From: Leucobacter sp.
GTDB lineage: Bacteria > Actinomycetota > Actinomycetes > Actinomycetales > Microbacteriaceae
Assembly: GCA_031178565.1 (NCBI GenBank)
Contig: JAPSIU010000038.1
Span: 1-14,686 of the forward strand
DNA length: 14,686 nucleotides
Direction of reading: 5' to 3'
The notes below the pieces were generated by a model. That model made no database searches, was not told where the DNA came from, and saw only the letters and a list, made by a program, of their open reading frames with translations. Of this stretch, positions 6,652 to 13,067 are shown piece after piece; positions within the stretch are counted from its first letter, which is position 1, and the number at the start of each line of letters is the position of its first letter. Made by a program: the position numbers and the translations under genes.

Positions 6652-6675
6652 AACCGGGACCGATAGAACCGGAGA
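6646..6675. repeat. Two tandem 15-bp units across the SDR stop codon
   Basis: CGATAGAACCGGGAC (6646-6660) is followed directly by CGATAGAACCGGAGA (6661-6675), 12 of 15 positions identical, then a partial CGATC. The first copy contains the TAG stop of the SDR gene, and the repeat fills the short space before the convergent PaaX gene. I see no strong terminator hairpin here. Confidence 0.7.
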
Positions 6676-6678
6676 CGA

Positions 6679-7536
6679 TCAGGAAGCCGCGCGAACCGGC
6701 GCGAGCCAGGCGGCCGCCTCGGCCGCGGCGCGCTCGGCGAGATCGCCCCGGCGCCTGCGGTAGGCCTCGAAGGATCGCGCCGCCGGCCAGTCCTCCCCGA
6801 GATACTCCGCGGGAAGCCCGGGATCGCGCCGCAGCAGTACGAGCCAGTCGGCGACCAGCATCGTCAACGCGGAGAGCGGGGACGCGTCGAGCACCTCCGG
6901 CGCCGGCCGATCCCACTGCCCCAGGAACCACTCGTGCTCCGCCCGGATCGCGTCGAGGTCCCACGCGACGGGCACGCGCTCCGCCATCGGGAAGCACGTC
7001 AGATCCTGCGCGTGGAAGGCGACGAGGTCAGCCTCGGCGAGCTCCGTCCGCAGGGAGCCGAGCGCCTGCTCGGGATCCAGCCGACCCGGCGCGACCCACA
7101 GCCCGTCCCGCAGCGCGGCGAACCCGGCCCAGGTCAGCGCGGAGCGCAGCCGGTGGCGCACCCCGCGCTTGTCCTCGGGGATCGAGAACGTGACGAGGGT
7201 CCAGCCGTCGCCGTTCGGCTCGAAGGGCTGCTCGGCGTGCACCCGCGCCGCCGCGTCGTCGAGCACCTGCTCCGCTGCCCCGGTCACGCGGTACGTGACG
7301 CCGCGCCCCTCCCGCTCCCGTGCGAGGAACCCCCGCACCGCGAAGCGGTCGAGAGCGGCCCGCGCCGCGGGAGCGGAGACCCCGGCTCCCTCGAGCACGT
7401 TGATGAGCGTGACCGCGCGGAACGGCCCCTCGTGCCCGCTCCGGCGCAGCTCCCCGATGAGGGACAGCACGAGCCGCCGAGGGTGGTGGTGACGCGAATC
7501 GGTCTCCGACTGCGCTTCCGCGGCTTCAGTGTCCAT
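6679..7536 (-). CDS. PaaX-family transcriptional repressor
   Basis: A 285-residue regulator with PaaX architecture: an N-terminal winged helix (about 20-90), a central domain with the family-typical GWTLVTFSIPEDKRGVRHRL segment (111-130) and FAALRDGLWVAPGRL (139-153), and a C-terminal domain (about 195-275). E. coli PaaX represses phenylacetate genes and is released by phenylacetyl-CoA, so an aromatic acyl-CoA effector is plausible here. It begins 12 bp after the ABC ATPase stop and is the last gene of the transporter operon, so it probably controls that importer. I see no good ribosome site in the gap, so translation may depend on coupling. No phenylacetyl-CoA oxygenase genes are in the window; it may be a PaaX-like paralogue, and I therefore give no symbol. 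A PaaX-like box is at 11129-11145. Confidence 0.88.
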   Translation of the reverse strand: MDTEAAEAQSETDSRHHHPRRLVLSLIGELRRSGHEGPFRAVTLINVLEGAGVSAPAARAALDRFAVRGFLAREREGRGVTYRVTGAAEQVLDDAAARVHAEQPFEPNGDGWTLVTFSIPEDKRGVRHRLRSALTWAGFAALRDGLWVAPGRLDPEQALGSLRTELAEADLVAFHAQDLTCFPMAERVPVAWDLDAIRAEHEWFLGQWDRPAPEVLDASPLSALTMLVADWLVLLRRDPGLPAEYLGEDWPAARSFEAYRRRRGDLAERAAAEAAAWLAPVRAAS

Positions 7537-7548
7537 GGTCCGTTTATA

Positions 7549-8349
7549 TCAAGCCGCGGGGCGAGCGACCTCACCGCGCTTGGCACGCTGGATCTGCTCG
7601 TAGACGTGGGTGCGCAGTTCCGTGAACCGGGGCAGCGCGCGCGTGGTGATCTGATCCCGCTCGGGCGCGAGGTCGATCGCGAGATCCTCCTGCACCCAGG
7701 TCGGCGACTTCGACAGCACCACGACCCGCTCCCCGAGATACACCGACTCGTCGATGTCGTGGGTCACGAAGAGGATCGACATGCCGCGGTCGAGGTGCAG
7801 AGAGCGGACGAGATCCTCGAGATCGGCCCGCGTCTGCGCGTCGACGGCCGCGAACGGCTCGTCCATGATGAGCACCTCGGGCTGGTAGGCCACGGCGCGC
7901 GCGATCGCGACGCGCTGCTGCATGCCGCCCGAGAGCTGCCACGGGTACTTGGCGTCCGCGTGGTCGAGGCCGACCGCGACGAGCGCGTCGTCGACGATCC
8001 GCTTCGTCTCCGCCTTCGACAGCCTGCGGTGCTTGAGCGGCAGCTCCACGTTGTCGCGCACCGAGAGCCACGGGTAGAGGCTGCGGCCGTACTCCTGGAA
8101 CACGAGCGCCATGTTCGGCGGCGGTCCGGTGACGGCCTTGCCGTCGAGTTCGACGACGCCGCTCGTGGGCTTCAGCAGCCCCGAGATGCACTTCAGCAGC
8201 GTCGTCTTGCCGCAGCCGGACGGTCCGACGATGCAGATGAGCTCCCCCCGCTTCATGCTGAAGCTGATGTCGCCGATCGCCTCGACGCTCCCGGTCGACG
8301 ACTCGTACACCTTTCGCAGGTGCTCCACCTCGAGCAGCGTTTCAGGCAC
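7549..8349 (-). CDS. NitT/TauT-type ABC transporter ATP-binding protein
   Basis: The cytoplasmic ATPase that powers the importer encoded upstream. All motifs are intact in the 266-residue protein: Walker A GPSGCGKTT (42-50, Lys48), Q-loop Gln85 in FQEYGRSLYPW, signature LSGGMQQR (139-146), Walker B VLIMDEP (159-165) and H-loop His197. The FQEY...LYPWLSV segment and overall length match the SsuB/TauB/NrtD group, which serves organic anions such as sulfonates, taurine, nitrate and phthalate. The start at 8349 overlaps the end of the second permease gene by 8 bp, and the PaaX gene follows 12 bp after its stop. The substrate cannot be deduced from the ATPase. Confidence 0.95.
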   Translation of the reverse strand: MPETLLEVEHLRKVYESSTGSVEAIGDISFSMKRGELICIVGPSGCGKTTLLKCISGLLKPTSGVVELDGKAVTGPPPNMALVFQEYGRSLYPWLSVRDNVELPLKHRRLSKAETKRIVDDALVAVGLDHADAKYPWQLSGGMQQRVAIARAVAYQPEVLIMDEPFAAVDAQTRADLEDLVRSLHLDRGMSILFVTHDIDESVYLGERVVVLSKSPTWVQEDLAIDLAPERDQITTRALPRFTELRTHVYEQIQRAKRGEVARPAA

Positions 8350-9166
8350 GCTCCACCTCCCTAATCCCGTGGTACCAGCGCAGCACGCGCCGCTCCACGA
8401 ATCCGAATACCGTTGCCAGCAGCACGCCGATGAGGCCGAGCAGCACGATCCCGCTCCACATCTCGGCGATGAGATAGTTCCTCTGGAAGAACACGATCTG
8501 GTAGCCGAGCCCCGACGACGAGTAGAACATCTCGGAGATCACCATCAGGATCAGCGCGATCGACAGCGTCTGACGCACCCCGGCCATGATCCGCGGGCTC
8601 GCCGCCGGCAGGATCAGGTACCTGATGCGCTGGGCGGTGGTGAGCGAGAACGACCTCGCGGTCTCCTGCATCACGGAATCGGCCGATCTGACCCCGTCGA
8701 TCGTGTTCAACAGCACGGGCCAGATCGCGCCCGCGACGATCACGACGACCTTCATCGAGTCGGTCGCCCCGATGAGCACCGCGATGATCGGGATCAGGGC
8801 GGGCGGAGGGATGGCGCGGAAGAACTCGAGGACCGGGGTCAGCAGATCCCGCAGCCAGCGCACGCGGCCGATGACCGCGCCGCCCGCGATGCCGATCAGC
8901 ACCGACAGCAGGATGCCGAGGGCGAGCCGACCGAGGCTCGGGAGCACGTCGTCGGTGAAGGCGGGGCCGATCCAGGTCTTCGCGAAGGCCTCGGCGATGA
9001 CGACGGGGCCGGGGAAGAAGCGTCCGGGTGCGACGGTGCCCCAGATCCCCCAGACCACGAGCAGCGCGATGGGGAGGCCGACGGCGTACAGCGTGTTCTC
9101 GCCGAGCCTGGCCCACAGCCGGGATTTCCTCCTCGGCAGCACGACGGTGCTGGTGTAGAGCGTCAC
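8342..9166 (-). CDS. ABC transporter permease (NitT/TauT type), second subunit
   Basis: An integral membrane permease of 274 residues with about six hydrophobic segments. The ATPase-coupling loop reads ETARSFSLTTAQRIRYLILP, the EAA-type motif of the binding-protein-dependent permease family. The start is a GTG at 9166 that overlaps the stop of the first permease gene in a GTGA; GGGGAGGA lies just upstream. An open frame continues far upstream in the same phase, but that part only shadows the first permease and binding-protein genes. It pairs with the adjacent permease, and both contain an SFSL element in the coupling loop, pointing to an old gene duplication. A heterodimeric membrane channel is inferred, since most SsuC/TauC-type systems use one permease gene. 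Confidence 0.93.
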   Translation of the reverse strand: MTLYTSTVVLPRRKSRLWARLGENTLYAVGLPIALLVVWGIWGTVAPGRFFPGPVVIAEAFAKTWIGPAFTDDVLPSLGRLALGILLSVLIGIAGGAVIGRVRWLRDLLTPVLEFFRAIPPPALIPIIAVLIGATDSMKVVVIVAGAIWPVLLNTIDGVRSADSVMQETARSFSLTTAQRIRYLILPAASPRIMAGVRQTLSIALILMVISEMFYSSSGLGYQIVFFQRNYLIAEMWSGIVLLGLIGVLLATVFGFVERRVLRWYHGIREVERA

Positions 9167-9987
9167 GCGGGATCCTCCCCTCGCACGGACTGGTGCCAGA
9201 ACAGGGCCCGGCGCTCGATCAGGCCGAAGATGACGTTCACGATGAGGCCGATGAGGCCGGTCACGATGACGATCGCGAACACACCCTCCTGATCCCCGTT
9301 GTTGTAGTCGAGCATCAGGCGGTTGCCGAGGCCGGGATTGTTGATCGTCATCTCCGCGGTCACCGCGAGCACGAGCGCGACGGAGGCCGCGAGCCTCAGG
9401 CCGGTCATGAGGTACGGCAGCGCGGTCGGCAGGATCAGCTTCGACAGGATCTGGCCGCGGGACAGCGAGAAGCTGTACGCCGTGTCGCGCGCGACGGCGT
9501 CGATGTCGGCCACGCCGTAGAGCACCTGCACGAAGACCTGCCAGAAGCTCGCGAAGACGATGATGACGAGGGCGGCCTCGAGACGCATCCCGAATCCGAG
9601 GATCGCGAGGGGGATCAGCGCGACCGAGGGGATCGGCCGGAGGAACTCGACGGTGGTGTGGGTGAGGCGGCGCAGGACGGGGATCATGCCCACGACCGTT
9701 CCGAGCGCGAGCGCGAGCGCCGCCGAGACGGCGAGGCCGATACCCCACGCGGTCAGCGTTCGGCCGACGTTCCTCCAGAACTCCAGGTCGAGCGTCTCCG
9801 TCCCGAGACGCGCGAGCGTGTCGGTGGCGTAGGGGAAGCTGTCGGGGTTCACGAGCCCGAGCGCGGGAACGAGCTGCCAGGTCGCGAGGAACCCGAGGAC
9901 GCCCACGACGCCGAGCAGCACCTTCCGGGCGGTCTGCCGCGAGCGCTCGCTGCGTCGGCGGGGTGGTGAGTGTGTGGCGACGGCCAT
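9163..9987 (-). CDS. ABC transporter permease (NitT/TauT type), first subunit
   Basis: A 274-residue membrane permease. A basic N-terminus (about 1-22) precedes roughly six membrane segments. The cytoplasmic EAA-type coupling loop reads DTAYSFSLSRGQILSKLILP, and the FLRPIPSVALIPLAILGFG stretch is typical of SsuC/TauC/NrtB permeases. The ATG at 9987 has GGGAG two bases ahead. It lies 62 bp downstream of the binding-protein gene, with a strong stem-loop in the gap, and overlaps the second permease gene by 4 bp. The family is certain; the substrate is unknown, with aromatic or other organic anions most likely from context. Confidence 0.93.
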   Translation of the reverse strand: MAVATHSPPRRRSERSRQTARKVLLGVVGVLGFLATWQLVPALGLVNPDSFPYATDTLARLGTETLDLEFWRNVGRTLTAWGIGLAVSAALALALGTVVGMIPVLRRLTHTTVEFLRPIPSVALIPLAILGFGMRLEAALVIIVFASFWQVFVQVLYGVADIDAVARDTAYSFSLSRGQILSKLILPTALPYLMTGLRLAASVALVLAVTAEMTINNPGLGNRLMLDYNNGDQEGVFAIVIVTGLIGLIVNVIFGLIERRALFWHQSVRGEDPA

Positions 9988-10005
9988 GTCTCCCTTTCGG
10001 ATCCG

Positions 10006-10041
10006 ACGGGGCGGGGCGTCCTTCCGGGCGCCCCGCCCCGT
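10006..10041 (-). terminator. 13-bp GC stem-loop between binding-protein and permease genes
   Basis: Arms 10006-10018 (ACGGGGCGGGGCG) and 10029-10041 are perfectly complementary over 13 bp with a 10-base loop. The structure begins 9 bases after the binding-protein stop and ends 18 bases before the permease ATG. No U-tract follows on the minus strand. It is probably a partial terminator or an mRNA 3'-end stabiliser that gives more binding protein than membrane subunits, as known for other ABC operons. The function is inferred. Confidence 0.7.
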
Positions 10042-10049
10042 GCGGCGGA

Positions 10050-11033
10050 TCAGTACTGCGTGAAGATGCCCTCGATATCGGGCCGCTCATCGAGCACGCC
10101 GTACTCGACGGCGAGGTCCGCGAGCTCGCCGATCTGCTCGAGGTCGAGTTCGGGATCGAACACCGGGAGCGTGACGCTGTCCGCGACCTCCTTCGGCAGC
10201 TCGAGGTGCTTCTCGATCGCGGCCCGCGCGACGTCCTCGTTCTCATTGGTGAACTCGAGCGACTCGGCCATCGCGGCGGCGTAGTCCTCGACGAGCTCCG
10301 GATCGGACTCGATCAGCTCGTTCGTCGTGAAGTTCGTGAGCACAGTGAGCCCGGGCAGCACCTCCTGGTAGGGGTGCATGACCAGGTTGCCGCCTCCGTC
10401 GACGATCTGCGACATGAACGGATCCGGAACCCAGGCGGCGTCGATGTTGCCGGCCTCGAGCTGACCCGCCGCGTCGGGGAACGCGACCTCGACGAACTCG
10501 ATCGTCGAGGAATCGCCTCCGTCGGCATCGACCGCGGCCTTGATGGTCAGATCGCCCGCCGCCCCGAGGCTGTTCACCGCGACCTTCTTGCCGGCGAGGT
10601 CGGCGGGCTCCTCGATCCCGGAGCCCGCGAGCGACACGACGGCGTTGACGTCCTCGCCCTCGGCGCGGCTGCTCGAGAAGTTGCTGATGACCGTGACCCC
10701 GAGATTCTGCAGGCCGGCGCGGAACGGCCCGAACGGCTGGCCGACGGCGAACTGGATGTCGCCGCTCATGAGCGCAGGGATCGCCTGCGCGCCGCCCTGC
10801 GCGGGCTGGATCTCCACGTCCAGGCCGTGCTTCTCGAAGATCCCCTCGTCGATCCCAACCCAGACGGCGATCGAGTCGCTGATGGGGAGCGCCGCGACGC
10901 GCACCTCGCGCAGTTCGCCGCCTCCCTCCGAGGTCGTGTCGGATCCCGCGTCGGGGGCGGCCGAATCGGTGCAGCCCGCGAGCGCGAGCGATGCTGCGGC
11001 CAGCAGGCCGAGGGCGGCGAATCTCTTCTTCAT
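10050..11033 (-). CDS. ABC transporter solute-binding lipoprotein (NitT/TauT type)
   Basis: An extracytoplasmic binding protein that captures substrate for the importer. The first 21 residues form a lipoprotein signal: MKKR, a hydrophobic core, then the lipobox LAGC with Cys21 as lipid anchor, followed by a Ser/Thr/Gly/Asp-rich tether (about 22-40). The mature 327-residue precursor has the NMT1/SsuA-like fold signatures: VAALPISDSIAVWVGIDEGIF, GGAQAIPALMSGDIQFAVG-type loop and DLAGKKVAVNSLGAAGDL. GAGAGG lies eight to nine bases ahead of the ATG. It is the first gene of the five-gene operon ending in the PaaX regulator. A promoter with a dyad over the start site lies at 11065-11107. Close relatives bind sulfonates, nitrate, thiamine precursors or phthalate; an aromatic acid is favoured only by the neighbours. 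Confidence 0.92.
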   Translation of the reverse strand: MKKRFAALGLLAAASLALAGCTDSAAPDAGSDTTSEGGGELREVRVAALPISDSIAVWVGIDEGIFEKHGLDVEIQPAQGGAQAIPALMSGDIQFAVGQPFGPFRAGLQNLGVTVISNFSSSRAEGEDVNAVVSLAGSGIEEPADLAGKKVAVNSLGAAGDLTIKAAVDADGGDSSTIEFVEVAFPDAAGQLEAGNIDAAWVPDPFMSQIVDGGGNLVMHPYQEVLPGLTVLTNFTTNELIESDPELVEDYAAAMAESLEFTNENEDVARAAIEKHLELPKEVADSVTLPVFDPELDLEQIGELADLAVEYGVLDERPDIEGIFTQY

Positions 11034-11064
11034 CGAACAGACCTCTCTGTGGGGAATATCGTCG

Positions 11065-11107
11065 TTGACTCCCGGTCAATGGTGAACGACCCATCCCGCA
11101 TTGTCAA
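11065..11107 (-). promoter_or_regulatory. Promoter of the ABC operon with an operator over the start site
   Basis: On the minus strand a perfect -35 TTGACA (11102-11107) is separated by 17 bases from CACCAT (11079-11084), a 3/6 match to the -10. Directly downstream, TTGAC-N5-GTCAA (11065-11079) is a perfect dyad covering the expected transcription start near 11072. This is a classic repressor position. The left half GTTGACT also occurs in the MarR/SDR operator at 13011, but with different half-site spacing. Confidence 0.6.
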
Positions 11108-11128
11108 ATTTTTCTGCACGATCGTCAC

Positions 11129-11145
11129 TGATTCGTGAATTCAGC
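11129..11145. promoter_or_regulatory. PaaX-like box between the ABC operon and the MFS gene
   Basis: CTGATTCGTGAATTCAG is an interrupted dyad (CTGA...TCAG, with inner ATTC-GT-GAAT at 11131-11140). Its TGATTCGTGA core matches the TGATTCGCGWT part of the E. coli PaaX consensus as I remember it, with one mismatch, although the upstream half of that consensus does not match. It lies about 22 bases upstream of the -35 of the ABC operon, which ends with a paaX-like gene, and ahead of the MFS gene. Binding is inferred. Confidence 0.4.
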
Positions 11146-11196
11146 ACGGGCGTTATACGGAACGTGATACTTCAGGCCGCGATAGGGTTCCGAACT

Positions 11197-12480
11197 GTGA
11201 CCCTTCCTCGCACCGTCTCCGAGAGCAGGCCCTGGGGGCTCCTCCTCGCCGCGGTGTGCCTGGTCGCCGTGAACATGCGCATGACCATCACGGGTGTGGG
11301 ACCGCTGCTCGAGCAGATCGCCGCGGACCAGGGCGTGAGCCCCGCCGCGCTCGGCGGCCTCGCCTCGGTTCCCCTGCTCGTCTGGGGTCTCGTCTCCCCG
11401 CTCGCGCACGCGCTCAGCGTCCGGCTCGGCCTCGAGCGCGCGGTCACCTGGTCGCTCGTCGCCCTCGCAGCGGGCACGGTCTGGCGCTCCCTGCCCGGAG
11501 GAACCCTCAACCTGTGGCTCGGCACCGCGTTCATCGGCGCCGCGCTCGCCGTCGGCAACGTGCTGCTGCCCGCCGTCATCCGGCGCGACTTCGGCTCGCG
11601 GATCCCGCTCGTGATGGGCGTCTACACGGCGCTGCTCGGCGGCCTCGGGGCCGTCTCAGCCGGACTCGTCGTCCCGATCTCGCACATCGATGCGGGCAGC
11701 GGCGAACTCGGATGGCCGGTCGCACTGCTCGCGACCGGCGCGTTCGTCCCTGTGGCACTGCTGGTCTGGATCCTGGCGACTCGGGGATCGGGGCGAAGCG
11801 CAGCGCTCGCCGTTCCCGCTCCCGCAGGCCCGGACAGCCCTGGTGGACCGGGCGAACCGGGCGAACCGGCCAGACGGGGCGAGCGAACCGGACGGATCGG
11901 ACGGCGCATCTGGAGGGATCCCGTGGCGTGGGCGGTGGCGCTCTACATGGGACTCCAGTCCACGATCTTCTACATGATCGCCACCTGGCTCGCCCCCATC
12001 GAGACCTCGACCGGGAGATCACCCGTCGAGGCCGGGGTCGACGTCATGCTGTATCAGCTCGTGAGCATCCTGGGCTCCCTCATCCTGCCGGTGCTGTACC
12101 GGGGACGCCTGCGCCGCTGGCTCGCCGCGATCATCCCGGTGGTGATCGGCGGCTCCTTCGCCTGCGTCGTCCTTCTCCCCGGCGCGGCTCTGCCCTGGAT
12201 CATGCTCGGCGGCCTCGGGTCGGGCGCGTCGCTGAGCATCTCGCTCATGTTCATGGCGATCCGCGCACGCGAGCAGGAGGCCGCGAGCGCGCTCTCCGGC
12301 ATGGCGCAGTCGGTGGGCTATCTCATCGCCGCGACCGGGCCCGCGGCATTCGGGTGGCTGCACGATCTGAGCGGGGATTGGATCGCGCCGCTGGCCCTCC
12401 TGCTCGCGGTCTCGCTCGCGCAGCTCGTCGTCGGGCTGGCAGTCGGCCGCGAGCGCTTCGTGTTCGATCGGCTCCGCTGA
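11197..12480 (+). CDS. MFS transporter, CynX/NimT-like
   Basis: A 427-residue transporter with about 12 hydrophobic segments. The first half shows the family's VNMRMTITGVGPLLEQI start (where CynX-type proteins usually read NLRPAITSVGPLL) and the GNVLLPAVIRRDF segment. The long central cytoplasmic loop is rich in Pro, Gly and Arg (PGGPGEPGEPARR). The second half has the QEAASALSGMAQSVGYLIA motif. I chose the GTG at 11197, with AGGG about ten bases upstream. Other in-frame options are GTG 11164, five bases after a TTATAC that could be a -10 (leaderless), and TTG 11101, which overlaps the -35 of the divergent operon. Family members move cyanate, nitroimidazoles or small organic anions. Being next to a MarR-SDR-amidohydrolase set suggests aromatic-acid transport; the substrate is not shown. 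Confidence 0.85.
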   Translation: MTLPRTVSESRPWGLLLAAVCLVAVNMRMTITGVGPLLEQIAADQGVSPAALGGLASVPLLVWGLVSPLAHALSVRLGLERAVTWSLVALAAGTVWRSLPGGTLNLWLGTAFIGAALAVGNVLLPAVIRRDFGSRIPLVMGVYTALLGGLGAVSAGLVVPISHIDAGSGELGWPVALLATGAFVPVALLVWILATRGSGRSAALAVPAPAGPDSPGGPGEPGEPARRGERTGRIGRRIWRDPVAWAVALYMGLQSTIFYMIATWLAPIETSTGRSPVEAGVDVMLYQLVSILGSLILPVLYRGRLRRWLAAIIPVVIGGSFACVVLLPGAALPWIMLGGLGSGASLSISLMFMAIRAREQEAASALSGMAQSVGYLIAATGPAAFGWLHDLSGDWIAPLALLLAVSLAQLVVGLAVGRERFVFDRLR

Positions 12481-12498
12481 GTGCGGAAACCGGAGCCG
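12469..12498. terminator. Hairpin between the convergent MFS and MarR genes
   Basis: CGGCTCCG (12469-12476) and CGGAGCCG (12491-12498) form a perfect 8-bp stem with a 14-base loop. The left arm includes the last codons of the MFS gene, and the structure sits in the 28-bp gap before the MarR stop. There is no U-tract on either strand, so bidirectional termination is plausible but not proven. Confidence 0.5.
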
Positions 12499-12508
12499 GC
12501 GGCGGGGC

Positions 12509-12976
12509 TCAGCCCGGGAAGGCGACGCGGCGGAGCAGGTCCGCGAGCTGTTCGCGCTCCTCCGGGGAGAGCACGGCGAACGGATGCTCCTCCGCATCGA
12601 GGACCGCGGCCCGAGCCGCGGCGCAGACCCGACGCCCCGCGGAGGTCGCGACCACGACCTTCGAGCGCCGATCCCGCTCGTCGGGGCGTCGCTCGACGAG
12701 GCCCTGACGCTCGAGGTCGTCGATGAGCGTCACGACCTGGCTCGGATCGAGGCGCAGGAAGTCGGCGAGCTCGCGCTGAGTCGGGCGCAGGTCGTCGCAC
12801 GCCAGCGACAGCACGGGGTACGAGCGGACCTTGAGCCCGAAGTCTCGCAGCGCCGCATTTCCCACCGCGAGCGACAGCGCGTTGGAGCGCGCGAGCAGGA
12901 AGCTCAGGTCCTGGGCGACGGCGCTCCGCTGCCAGGCCGGATCCATTGCGCGCAACCCGCCGTCTGTTTCACTCAC
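12509..12976 (-). CDS. MarR-family transcriptional repressor, CouR/PhdR-like by context
   Basis: A 155-residue regulator of normal MarR length. Helical dimerisation segments flank a winged helix-turn-helix at about residues 55-110: QRELADFLRLDPSQVVTLID (67-86) holds the recognition helix, and RRPDERDRRSKVVVAT (96-111) is the wing with the family's DxRxxx pattern. I chose the GTG at 12976 because TATGAT, with an extended TGC ahead, ends six bases before it, the spacing of leaderless actinobacterial messages. A downstream ATG at 12946 would cut only the disordered start. It is divergent from the SDR-amidohydrolase genes, with a double dyad in between. In Rhodococcus the related arrangement is controlled by CouR, a MarR repressor released by hydroxycinnamoyl-CoA. 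The family is certain, the ligand inferred. Confidence 0.9.
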   Translation of the reverse strand: MSETDGGLRAMDPAWQRSAVAQDLSFLLARSNALSLAVGNAALRDFGLKVRSYPVLSLACDDLRPTQRELADFLRLDPSQVVTLIDDLERQGLVERRPDERDRRSKVVVATSAGRRVCAAARAAVLDAEEHPFAVLSPEEREQLADLLRRVAFPG

Positions 12977-12982
12977 CCTCTC

Positions 12983-12991
12983 ATCATAGCA
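12983..12991 (-). promoter_or_regulatory. Extended -10 promoter for a leaderless MarR message
   Basis: TGCTATGAT on the minus strand is an extended -10 (TGn plus TATGAT, 5 of 6 consensus). Six bases separate it from the GTG at 12976, so transcription should start at the start codon itself. The only purine-rich stretch, GAGAGG, abuts the GTG and is too close to act as a ribosome site. No good -35 is visible, which fits an extended -10 promoter. Confidence 0.55.
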
Positions 12992-12997
12992 ACGCGT

Positions 12998-13040
12998 GAG
13001 ATTCACAATGGTTGACTTTTTCAACGAATCTCGATGTACT
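12998..13040 (+). promoter_or_regulatory. Double dyad and promoter between the MarR and SDR genes
   Basis: GTTGA-CTTTT-TCAAC (13011-13025) is a perfect inverted repeat, and a wider pair GAGATTC (12998-13004) / GAATCTC (13026-13032) surrounds it with a centre shifted by 3 bp. On the plus strand -35 TTGACT (13012-13017) and -10 TGTACT (13035-13040) are 17 bases apart, so the inner dyad covers the -35. The outer left arm lies next to the MarR promoter. A MarR dimer here could repress both directions. The dyads and hexamers are seen; binding is inferred. Confidence 0.6.
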
Positions 13041-13067
13041 GGATCCACAAGCAGAAGGAGCCTCACC

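Noticed and set aside
6679..7536. PaaX central domain as a sign of a CRISPR Cas2 gene
   Set aside because: The central fold of PaaX is related to Cas2, but the protein has the full three-part PaaX layout and no cas neighbours.
8342..10246. Long minus-strand open frame that would make a 634-residue permease fusion
   Set aside because: The first ~360 codons are a GC-rich shadow of the binding-protein and first permease genes. The permease proper begins at the GTG at 9166 with its own ribosome site.
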